From Candidatus Heimdallarchaeota archaeon (lineage in GTDB: Archaea; Asgardarchaeota; Heimdallarchaeia; Heimdallarchaeales; Kariarchaeaceae): DNA of 13,377 bases. Position 1 is the stretch's first letter. Each line of letters begins with the position of its first letter. The position numbers and the translations under genes were made by a program. Of the stretch, positions 6,327-12,857 are shown piece after piece. The stretch is taken from NCBI GenBank assembly GCA_029882335.1, contig JAOUKW010000072.1:1-13377 (forward strand). The letters are read 5' to 3'. A model generated the notes under the pieces. The model saw only the letters and a program-made list of their open reading frames with translations. It was not told the DNA's origin and did no database searches.

Positions 6327-7097
6327 ATGTTACATTTAATTCCTACTGAAGAAGAAAACCATCCACTTTTGAAGTTACAAGGTAAGGATCGTACAAAGTT
6401 TGCAATTCGATCTTTTCTCATAACAGCAATCATGACCGCAGTGATTTATATTGTTCCTGATTATTACTTTTTAGAATGGTTAACTACATGGGCTAGTTTC
6501 TATACTTTGAAATTTTTTGGATTTGATCCTATATATTACACACATATCGCTAAAGTTAACAGTTTAGAAGCAATTGATCTTTTTTTCTATAATCTGTTTG
6601 ATAAAAACCGAAATGTATATCCTGCAATCAAGATGAGTGGAAATGGTCATAATGCAAACTATATGATAGTAAGAGCATGTACTGGAATGCAAGCAGGTGG
6701 ATTGCTCTTAGGTTTAATCTGGAGTACACCTGCTGAAAATAAAAATAGAATTAAAGCTTCAATTGTCATGTTGATTGCTTTATTCATTGGTAATTTTCTA
6801 AGAATTGCTCTGATTATTGCAATGGCAACATTATTCATGGAAGTATTTGATTTATCATATTCATTATCATGGCATTATGCTCACGATGTGCTTGGACGTC
6901 CAATAGGTTTCTTTGGAACAATTGGTTTTACTGCATTAATAGAAGTAAGAAAGGTTCGGATATTGGACACTATTACAGTTTGGATCGATACGATCATGGG
7001 AACAAAGCCTACCAAGCAAGATTCAGAAACAAATATTACACCAGAAGTAACTAAAACAAACTTGGACTCACCATCTGTAGAATCTACAGGTGAATAA
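6327..7097 (+). CDS. Archaeosortase/exosortase family membrane protease-transpeptidase
   Basis: A 256-residue polytopic membrane protein with the Cys-Arg-His arrangement of exosortases. C118 is in R-A-C-T-G-M-Q-A-G-G (116-125), R159 in G-N-F-L-R-I-A (155-161), and H186 in H-Y-A-H-D-V-L-G-R-P (183-192). Hydrophobic segments lie near 26-45, 46-65, 117-132, 145-172 and 192-206. These enzymes recognise a C-terminal tripartite signal on surface proteins (short motif, transmembrane helix, basic tail), cut it, and in haloarchaea ArtA attaches a lipid. The C-T-G-M-Q-A-G active-site context does not clearly match a subtype I can name. A Thr/Ser/Glu-rich tail of about 35 residues follows the last membrane segment. 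No gene in the window ends in a recognisable sorting signal, so the substrates are encoded elsewhere. Confidence 0.85.
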   Translation: MLHLIPTEEENHPLLKLQGKDRTKFAIRSFLITAIMTAVIYIVPDYYFLEWLTTWASFYTLKFFGFDPIYYTHIAKVNSLEAIDLFFYNLFDKNRNVYPAIKMSGNGHNANYMIVRACTGMQAGGLLLGLIWSTPAENKNRIKASIVMLIALFIGNFLRIALIIAMATLFMEVFDLSYSLSWHYAHDVLGRPIGFFGTIGFTALIEVRKVRILDTITVWIDTIMGTKPTKQDSETNITPEVTKTNLDSPSVESTGE

Positions 7098-7149
7098 AAC
7101 AAACTAATTCTCGATAAGTAGAAATCTAAATTTTTCCTTATTTAATCCC

Positions 7150-8037
7150 TTAGTTATTAATTCCTTCCAAAAATGTCTCTACAACTTGATTATATTTGTT
7201 AAATTGTTCTAGGTGTGCCATATGTCCACTATTATCAATTAATGATAAACTACCTCCAGTCAGTTGAGCTGCTACTTTACCTAGCCTAGAAGGGATTATA
7301 TTGTCATTTTTTCCCCAAACAATTAACGTTGGTATGTTATTTTCTTTTACTTTTACTGCTATTGTTGTAATTAATTGTATAACCTCTTTTTTAACCCCAA
7401 AAATATGGGCAAATTTAGTCAGAATTTGAGAGTAAGCATATCTAATCCCATGGTCTTTTTTATAATCATCAGAATATTCAATCATCTCCTTGGGAATAGA
7501 CGTATGATCATAAACAAAAGAAGACCATGATTTTGATCCTTTATTGAATTTAAATTTACTGTTGAATAAAAGTCGGACTCCAAGTGACCGAATCAAAGGC
7601 ATAGATGCAATTCTATACATCACCCATATATCCTTGCCAAAACCAGCAGGAGATATTAGGATAATTGAAATTATATCTTCAGGTATGATATCATATATCC
7701 CTAAACCGACACCAGCACCAAATGAAGTACCAATAAGGAGAATATTGGTTAGTTGACATTGTTTTATCCAATCACTCATAATGATAGAGAATGTATTCAA
7801 AGTATATTGTATTTGTTGTGGTTTGTCACTTTTACCAAAACCAACTATATCCACAGCAATAGGCCAGTAACCAAGATCATAGAGATGTTCCATATTATAA
7901 TTGAAGCTATCTGCAAAACTACCAACTCCATGAAGCATTAATGCAGGATTTCCGTGTTTTGGTTTATCTAATTCAACATGTCTTATTGTGATATTCAAGT
8001 CAAATACTTTGATTGTTGTAAAGACATCTACAAACAC
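7150..8037 (-). CDS. Alpha/beta hydrolase
   Basis: A 295-residue single-domain hydrolase without a signal peptide. The oxyanion-hole motif L-M-L-H-G-V-G (33-39) is followed by D-I-V-G-F-G-K-S-D-K-P (63-73). The nucleophile elbow is I-G-T-S-F-G-A-G (102-109, Ser105). The acid is D245 in W-G-K-N-D-N-I-I-P, and the base H272 in N-S-G-H-M-A-H-L-E. The triad is complete, so it should be active as an esterase, lipase, C-C hydrolase or similar; the substrate is unknown. A lid region (about 130-215) separates core strands. The start is a GTG at 8037: an in-frame stop lies 12 bases upstream and the next Met is residue 34, inside the core. An ATG two bases upstream is out of frame. A TATA-like box is centred 26 nt before the GTG. 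The gene converges with the archaeosortase gene (52 bp apart) and diverges from the acyltransferase gene. Confidence 0.87.
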   Translation of the reverse strand: MFVDVFTTIKVFDLNITIRHVELDKPKHGNPALMLHGVGSFADSFNYNMEHLYDLGYWPIAVDIVGFGKSDKPQQIQYTLNTFSIIMSDWIKQCQLTNILLIGTSFGAGVGLGIYDIIPEDIISIILISPAGFGKDIWVMYRIASMPLIRSLGVRLLFNSKFKFNKGSKSWSSFVYDHTSIPKEMIEYSDDYKKDHGIRYAYSQILTKFAHIFGVKKEVIQLITTIAVKVKENNIPTLIVWGKNDNIIPSRLGKVAAQLTGGSLSLIDNSGHMAHLEQFNKYNQVVETFLEGINN

Positions 8038-8058
8038 ATATTGATTTTAATTTAAGAA

Positions 8059-8067
8059 TATATTAAA
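8059..8067 (-). promoter_or_regulatory. TATA-like box for the alpha/beta hydrolase
   Basis: On the minus strand TTTAATATA is centred 26 nt before the GTG start, which fits leaderless transcription and supports that start. It shares the 122-bp divergent spacer with the acyltransferase promoter. Confidence 0.5.
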
Positions 8068-8129
8068 ACCTGTGTTATTTTCTATTCAAATGAAGATATT
8101 ATTGAGTAGAATTAGCTATAATCAACAAA

Positions 8130-8137
8130 TTTTTATC
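8130..8137 (+). promoter_or_regulatory. TATA-like box for the acyltransferase gene
   Basis: TTTTTATC is centred about 26 nt before the ATG at 8160. No Shine-Dalgarno precedes the ATG (TTAAATTTA), again consistent with a leaderless message. Confidence 0.4.
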
Positions 8138-8159
8138 TTGTTATTCATCTTTAAATTTA

Positions 8160-8897
8160 ATGGCAGTTGAACCCAAACCATATGCAACTAGTGAATGGGC
8201 ATATGAATCCATAAAGGGATTTTTTCGGTTTTTACTAATGTTAACCTATGATGTCAAAACATATACATTAGATCGATTGGATGAATTACCATCTACTCAG
8301 GGATTTGTCATGTGTTCAAATCATGGTTCAATTGTTGATGCTTTGGTTATGGGTGTAGAAGTCAGATCACATCGAGTTAGATTTTTAGGAAGACAACGCA
8401 CAATGTGGGCAAATCCAATTATGGGTAAAATGAATGACATTCTAGGAACAATACCCGTTCCAGAATCAAAGGTTAAGGATAAATCACTTGTAGTTAGAGT
8501 TAGCGTAAATGCATTGAAAAGTGGTGCATGTATTGGAATTTTTCCAGAAGGTGCTATTTTAAGAAGACGAAAAAAGTTTGAGGGAAGATCAGGTATGGCA
8601 AGAATGATACTTGAGGCAGGAGTACCTGTAGTTCCCACTGGACTCCTAGGCACAGACGGATTATGGCCATATGGTGCCAAAATGCCAAGATTAGGCCGTC
8701 CTGTTGAATTTTTCGTAGGAAAGCCACTTTACTTCGATGAATATCATGGTATGCAGGATAATCGAGAAGTTGTCAGATATGTAACTGATGTTATTATGAG
8801 AGAAATACGTAAAGAATCAGGTTGGTATGATGTACCTAATGACCAAATAGTTAAGCTTTATCAGCATTACCAAAATCTCCAACCACCAAAAATATAG
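8160..8897 (+). CDS. PlsC-like 1-acylglycerol-3-phosphate acyltransferase family protein
   Basis: A 245-residue lysophospholipid-acyltransferase family protein. Motif I N-H-G-S-I-V-D (54-60) has the catalytic H-x4-D pair H55/D60. R-F-L-G-R-Q-R (74-80) forms the motif II region. Motif III I-F-P-E-G-A-I-L (127-134) binds glycerol phosphate, and G-V-P-V-V-P-T-G (154-161) is motif IV. The family transfers an acyl group from acyl-CoA or acyl-ACP to a lysophospholipid at the membrane face. Only a weakly hydrophobic N-terminal stretch (20-30) could associate with the membrane. In archaea, whose core lipids are ethers, the substrate is uncertain: an ester lipid, a glycolipid or storage ester, or an unrelated acceptor. 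All four motifs are intact. It is followed by the methyltransferase gene after about 10 bp. Confidence 0.88.
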   Translation: MAVEPKPYATSEWAYESIKGFFRFLLMLTYDVKTYTLDRLDELPSTQGFVMCSNHGSIVDALVMGVEVRSHRVRFLGRQRTMWANPIMGKMNDILGTIPVPESKVKDKSLVVRVSVNALKSGACIGIFPEGAILRRRKKFEGRSGMARMILEAGVPVVPTGLLGTDGLWPYGAKMPRLGRPVEFFVGKPLYFDEYHGMQDNREVVRYVTDVIMREIRKESGWYDVPNDQIVKLYQHYQNLQPPKI

Positions 8898-8908
8898 ATT
8901 GATAATTG

Positions 8909-9688
8909 ATGAAGACTATTGATATTCGACCTTGGTGTGTAAGAATAGAAGAAGCAGCCAAGTATTTCACCCCATTACAGGATTTTATGGATGCATCAGG
9001 AAAAATAGACCTGGGAAATCCTGATGCTTTAGTTGCTTACAATAAGGGAGTGCTTGGTGTGATTTCGGGATTACAATTAGATCTACCACAGGGACAATTA
9101 ATTCCAACTATCTGTCTACGTCATGCTTATTTAAAGGTGATCCAAGATTATTTACCAACTAAGGCAAGATTGCTGGAGATTGGTACTGGTTCTTCTGCAT
9201 TGATGTCGATGTTAGCAGTTAAAATCTACCAGATGAATGTTGTTGCAACAGAGCTAAGTCAAACTAGTATAGATTCTGCAAACCATAATATATCCCTTAA
9301 TAATTTGGGAAATTCCATTCAACTAATAAAAAGCAATGGTGAAATAATTGATGGTTTAATTGAAAAGAACGACAATTTTGATGTTATAATTTGTTATCCA
9401 CCAACATATCCTGATAGTGATACTAAAAATTTTCAAAATGCAAAGGCAAAAGGATTTCAAGGAACTATATCCGAGATGATAGGAGGTGGCGATGATGGTT
9501 TTGAATTTATTAGACAATATCTAAAAGAAGCAATTACACATAACATTGCTATAATTACCGTTTTGTGTATATTTGAAGACCATGCAATTATGGCACATCA
9601 AATACTATCACAACATACTTCAAAAACAGAAACAATAAATCTTCTTGCAGGTACAAGAAATCGTTTTCTCGTAATTGGAATTAAATAA
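8909..9688 (+). CDS. METTL16/RlmF-family SAM-dependent methyltransferase
   Basis: A 259-residue class I methyltransferase related to METTL16 (U6 snRNA m6A) and RlmF (23S rRNA m6A). The N-terminal module N-P-D-A-L-V-A-Y-N-K-G-V-L, then D-L-P-Q-G-Q-L-I-P-T-I-C-L-R-H-A-Y, matches the METTL16 region before the Rossmann fold. SAM motif I is L-L-E-I-G-T-G-S-S (about 88-96), followed by V-V-A-T-E-L (strand 2). The segment F-D-V-I-I-C-Y-P-P-T-Y lies where relatives have N-P-P-F, so the first catalytic residue is Tyr instead of Asn. The later E-M-I-G-G-G-D-D-G-F-E-F-I and L-L-A-G-T-R-N-R-F also follow METTL16. A TTG one codon upstream could be used, but ATG is preferred. It probably sits in an operon with the acyltransferase. 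The target is likely RNA but unproven; the altered tetrad may change or abolish amino-methyl transfer. Confidence 0.82.
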   Translation: MKTIDIRPWCVRIEEAAKYFTPLQDFMDASGKIDLGNPDALVAYNKGVLGVISGLQLDLPQGQLIPTICLRHAYLKVIQDYLPTKARLLEIGTGSSALMSMLAVKIYQMNVVATELSQTSIDSANHNISLNNLGNSIQLIKSNGEIIDGLIEKNDNFDVIICYPPTYPDSDTKNFQNAKAKGFQGTISEMIGGGDDGFEFIRQYLKEAITHNIAIITVLCIFEDHAIMAHQILSQHTSKTETINLLAGTRNRFLVIGIK

Positions 9689-9725
9689 TTGTAATTTATA
9701 AAATCGTTTTGACAAATATAACAAT

Positions 9726-10925
9726 TTATTCATCAGGATTATACGGTGGTAAATCCTTTCGCAATGGTTTGTCTTGTCTAAAACCAAAAGCATACTGACC
9801 TTGGATGATTTCTTGAATTTGGTCTGTACCTTCATAAATCCTTGCTCCTCTTGCATTTCTCCAAAATCGTTCTACTGGATATTCTGCAGAGAAACCATAT
9901 GCTCCATGAACTTGAATTGCATCATCTGCGGCTTGAGAGGCTACATTTGTTGCATACCACTTTGCCATTGCAGTTTCTCTGGAGTTTCTACGACCGATAT
10001 TTTTTAACCATCCTGCCTTGAGAACTAATAATTCTGCTGCTTCAATCCCTTGATTCATATGAGCAATTAATCTCTGGACTAATTGATGTTCTGAGATTTT
10101 CTTATTAAACGAGGTTCGTTCCTGTGCATATTTAACAGCAGCATCTCTTGAAGCCTTAGCCAATCCAACACTACCTGCAGCAACAGTGAATCTACCATTA
10201 TCCAAACATGACATTGCTATTTTAAATCCTTCTCCTTCTTCTCCCAGAAGATTTTCCTGAGGAATAACAACATCATCAAAGTTTAAGAAACCAGTATTTC
10301 CTGCTCTTACACCGAGTTTATTTTTATGACTGCCAGAAGATACTCCTTTATAGCCGCTTTCAATCAAAAAGGCAGAAATTCCTCGATGACCTTTGGAAGA
10401 ATCTGTTTTGGCGAACACCAATATGTTATCAGCAGTAGCAGCTAGACTAATCCAAATTTTACTACCATTCAGAATATAATTATCACCATCTTTTTTAGCA
10501 GTAGATTCCATTGCAGCAACATCAGAACCAGCATTGGGTTCTGTTAATCCATATGCAGCAAGTTTTTTACCTTCTGCTTGAGGTTTCAAATATTTCATCT
10601 TCTGTTCTTCTGTACCCCATTGATAAATTCCCATGGAATTCAATCCATTATGTACTGAAATAGCAACTCTAAGTGCGGTATCTACATATTCTAATTCTTC
10701 TGAAACAATAGCTGTACTGATATAATCCATACCACCTCCACCATATTTTTGAGGTATGCTTACACCTAAAAAGCCTAGTTCTCCCATTTTTTCCAGTATT
10801 TTTCTATCATATTCTTGATTAATATCCATTTCTGGTATTTTTGGGGCTACTTCTGTTCTGGCAAAATCGCGGACTGCTTCCCTGATAATTTTATGTTCAT
10901 CAGTCCATTCAAAAGATATAGTCAT
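9726..10925 (-). CDS. Acyl-CoA dehydrogenase
   Basis: A FAD flavoprotein that introduces the alpha-beta double bond in acyl-CoA and passes electrons to ETF, encoded nearby. From the chosen start it has 399 residues, normal for the family. Counting from there, the FAD-binding signature G-L-T-E-P-N-A-G-S-D is at about 126-135 and W-I-S-L near 158-161. The C-terminal helical domain has E-R-T-S-F, Q-V-H-G-A-Y-G-F, and the catalytic base Glu365 in I-Y-E-G-T-D-Q-I-Q. A Glu at this late position is typical of short-chain, glutaryl and related dehydrogenases, not of isovaleryl or long-chain types; chain specificity is not determined. An ATG 18 bases upstream (10943) would add M-V-N-L-D-V. I prefer 10925 because the TATA-like box at 10944-10955 is centred 25 nt before it, and M-T-I-S-F-E-W-T-D-E is the usual beginning. 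Confidence 0.92.
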   Translation of the reverse strand: MTISFEWTDEHKIIREAVRDFARTEVAPKIPEMDINQEYDRKILEKMGELGFLGVSIPQKYGGGGMDYISTAIVSEELEYVDTALRVAISVHNGLNSMGIYQWGTEEQKMKYLKPQAEGKKLAAYGLTEPNAGSDVAAMESTAKKDGDNYILNGSKIWISLAATADNILVFAKTDSSKGHRGISAFLIESGYKGVSSGSHKNKLGVRAGNTGFLNFDDVVIPQENLLGEEGEGFKIAMSCLDNGRFTVAAGSVGLAKASRDAAVKYAQERTSFNKKISEHQLVQRLIAHMNQGIEAAELLVLKAGWLKNIGRRNSRETAMAKWYATNVASQAADDAIQVHGAYGFSAEYPVERFWRNARGARIYEGTDQIQEIIQGQYAFGFRQDKPLRKDLPPYNPDE

Positions 10926-10943
10926 TACATCCAAATTTACCAT

Positions 10944-10955
10944 GATATATATCTA
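10944..10955 (-). promoter_or_regulatory. TATA-like box for the acyl-CoA dehydrogenase gene
   Basis: On the minus strand TAGATATATATC abuts the upstream ATG at 10943 and is centred 25 nt before the ATG at 10925. It argues for the shorter protein and for a promoter independent of the upstream aminopeptidase-like gene. Confidence 0.5.
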
Positions 10956-10986
10956 AAATGTGTTATGTTTCTAGAAAAATGTAAAA

Positions 10987-11928
10987 TTAATTATTATTGC
11001 TGATAGGTTTGATTAATGGATTTAACGCTACAAACTCAAGAGTTCGATTATTTATACCAATATTGAATGTATCTTTAATCTGCTTATCAACAATAATATC
11101 ACCAATAGATACAATGTCAGGACCTAAGCCAAAACCAATTTTAACAGCTAGTAAATCATCCATTGCCCAAGATCCAAATAATTCAGTCAATCGTTCTCCA
11201 TATTGATGATCATCATCGACATTAGAAATCTTTCCATTAGAAAATTCCAACTTCAAAGGAGTTTTTATTTTTCCAAATGGATCAACTATGATACCCTCCT
11301 CACGATAAGCACCAACTGTAACATCGACTATAAGTGTACCATTCATTGAATCTCGTTTTATTGTTGCTACTGCTTCTGTACAGGGAAATAATACATGTCT
11401 AGTAGAATAATTGGGATGAAAGGGAAACACCTCAATATCAGAATCTAAGGTAAATGTTAAATTTGTACCGGATTGGGTGGTTAATTGATAACTTTGATTT
11501 TTCGTTAATGTAGAACTTATCTCATTTAACCCATTGATAACCAATGAATAGTCCAACATGAGAAATTCATCAAGTATTTGTGGAGGTATTTCCTGAACAG
11601 TAATGAGACTATATCCTGAAAAATTCAATGGTACATGCAGAGCAGGAAATAAATCATTAATCAAATCGATTGCTACATTTTTAGGAGAAAATATGCCCAC
11701 AAGTAGAGTATCCATACTATATATACCAAAACTTTGTTGAATTTCAATCATATCATCCAACGACATTTCATCTAATAGTGTAGTAGATATTTGTATTTGA
11801 TTGTCAAGAGCTGCTTCGGCTAAACTATCTGCAAACCACGACATTTCAGTATCTGTATAGATTATCATTTTCGAGATGCTAATAATTGGAAATATTTGTT
11901 CTAGATAGTTGAACCATATGAATTTCAT
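10987..11928 (-). CDS. Degenerate M29 aminopeptidase-like protein
   Basis: A 313-residue protein related to the aminopeptidase T (M29) fold. The N-terminal alpha/beta part has I-I-Y-T-D-T-E-M-S-W (22-31), with A-D-S-L-A-E-A-A after it. The C-terminal part has S-G-T-N-L-T-F (153-159), F-P-C-T-E-A (181-186), an I-V-D-P-F-G / S-N-G-K-I region (214-234) and I-G-F-G-L-G-P-D (264-271). These resemble the M29 G-T-N-L, P-x-G-E, n-G-k-v and G-x-N-P landmarks. Several metal ligands seem absent: the usual T-H-I-A-x-G is T-F-N-I-G, and the protein stops before the final H-x-D. It is therefore probably not a working metallopeptidase. A TATA-like palindrome is centred 24 nt before the ATG at 11928; M21 is a possible later start but would remove the first helix. 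The gene is upstream of the acyl-CoA dehydrogenase on the same strand, with 61 bp to its start. Its role is unknown. Confidence 0.6.
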   Translation of the reverse strand: MKFIWFNYLEQIFPIISISKMIIYTDTEMSWFADSLAEAALDNQIQISTTLLDEMSLDDMIEIQQSFGIYSMDTLLVGIFSPKNVAIDLINDLFPALHVPLNFSGYSLITVQEIPPQILDEFLMLDYSLVINGLNEISSTLTKNQSYQLTTQSGTNLTFTLDSDIEVFPFHPNYSTRHVLFPCTEAVATIKRDSMNGTLIVDVTVGAYREEGIIVDPFGKIKTPLKLEFSNGKISNVDDDHQYGERLTELFGSWAMDDLLAVKIGFGLGPDIVSIGDIIVDKQIKDTFNIGINNRTLEFVALNPLIKPISNNN

Positions 11929-11944
11929 AATCTACAAATACTAA

Positions 11945-11958
11945 GGTTAAATTTAACC
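11945..11958. promoter_or_regulatory. 14-bp perfect palindrome overlapping a TATA-like box
   Basis: GGTTAAATTTAACC is a perfect palindrome centred 23-24 nt before the minus-strand start at 11928, so its core TTAAATTTAA sits where a TATA box is expected. A second AGGTTAAT half-like copy occurs at 11973-11980. The position, between the aminopeptidase-like/dehydrogenase genes and etfBA, suggests an operator, a palindromic TATA box, or both. Confidence 0.45.
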
Positions 11959-12082
11959 CAAATGTTATCACTAGGTTAATTAGTATTACTTTGGCTTATT
12001 TTTTGAAAATAATTAATCGGTATTTATGCGTATCTATCAATTTGTTTAATTGTAGAAAGCAGTAGTCAACTATAGATTTAAG

Positions 12083-12847
12083 ATGAAAATCGTTGTACTA
12101 ATGAAAGTTGTACCTGATACTGAAACTCGATTTCAGATCAACAGCGATGCAAATGATGTTGTTTGGGATCCATCAATTGAATGGATAATCGGTCCTTATG
12201 ATGAATATGCAGTTGAAGAAGCAATAAGAATCAAGGAAAAACATGGTGGAACAGTAATTTCTGTAACCATTGGTAAGGGAATTGAGGAAAAATCGATCAG
12301 AAAGATTATGGCTATGGGTGTTGACGAAGGAATATTGGTTAACAACGCATCAGTTAATGGAAGTGACCCTGTATCTATTGCCAAGGCAATTGCAGAAGTA
12401 GTCAAACCTTTACAAGCAGATATTATTCTAGCAGGTAAAACTGCCACTGATAGTAACGATGCTTTTGTTGGTCCAGCAGTTGCGGAACTATTGAGCATTC
12501 CAGTGATTACTGAGGTTTCCGGTCTTGATGTAAATGCAGATGGATTGATAGCAACTCGTGATGCTGCTGGAAGGAAAGAGAGATTTGAATCTAAATTTCC
12601 AGTACTCATAACTGCAGATAAAGGATTAAACGAACCAAGATATCCTAAGATACCAGATATTATGAAGGCTAAGAAGAAGAAATTAGAAACATTAGATTCT
12701 ATCTCTTCTCCAATAACAAATAATGTTAGTCTATTAAAAGTTGAGTTTCCAGCCCAAAAGGAGGGTGGTAATAAAATTACAGGAACTCCCGATGAATTAG
12801 TAGCTCAACTAGTAAGTGGTCTTACTACCAAGGAAAAAGTAATTTGA
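12083..12847 (+). CDS. etfB: Electron transfer flavoprotein beta subunit
   Basis: A 254-residue EtfB, the usual length. It begins M-K-I-V-V-L-M-K-V-V-P-D-T-E, with I-G-P-Y-D-E-Y-A-V-E-E-A (36-47) and the nucleotide-binding segment A-G-K-T-A-T-D-S-N-D-A-F-V-G-P (117-131). The EtfB signature E-P-R-Y-P-K-I-P-D-I-M-K-A-K-K-K is at 184-199. EtfB pairs with EtfA to bind FAD and AMP or a second FAD, and carries electrons from acyl-CoA dehydrogenases. Lys119 stands where many bifurcating EtfBs have Arg, yet the following V-G-P is shared with them, so the type is unclear. The gene overlaps the ribosome binding site of etfA and is divergent from the dehydrogenase genes. TTTAATTG (12045-12052) may be its promoter. 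Confidence 0.95.
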   Translation: MKIVVLMKVVPDTETRFQINSDANDVVWDPSIEWIIGPYDEYAVEEAIRIKEKHGGTVISVTIGKGIEEKSIRKIMAMGVDEGILVNNASVNGSDPVSIAKAIAEVVKPLQADIILAGKTATDSNDAFVGPAVAELLSIPVITEVSGLDVNADGLIATRDAAGRKERFESKFPVLITADKGLNEPRYPKIPDIMKAKKKKLETLDSISSPITNNVSLLKVEFPAQKEGGNKITGTPDELVAQLVSGLTTKEKVI

Positions 12848-12850
12848 GGT
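12846..12850 (+). promoter_or_regulatory. Shine-Dalgarno of etfA, overlapping the etfB stop
   Basis: GAGGT begins within the TGA stop of etfB (12845-12847) and ends 7 nt before the etfA ATG. This marks coupled translation of a two-gene operon. Confidence 0.75.
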
Positions 12851-12857
12851 TATTATT

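Noticed and set aside
8321..8680. 119-codon minus-strand open frame inside the acyltransferase gene
   Set aside because: Shadow of the PlsC-like gene; its Pro/Thr/Ile-rich sequence has no recognisable motif.
9620..9856. 78-codon minus-strand open frame across the methyltransferase/dehydrogenase junction
   Set aside because: It overlaps two real genes and its Cys/Tyr/Lys-rich sequence does not resemble a protein family.
10926..10943. Six-residue extension of acyl-CoA dehydrogenase from the ATG at 10943
   Set aside because: No Shine-Dalgarno, and the TATA-like box abuts this ATG, so the transcript probably starts downstream near 10925.
12196..12609. 137-codon minus-strand open frame inside etfB
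   Set aside because: Low-complexity Ser/Ala/Ile composition and complete overlap with a well-supported conserved gene.
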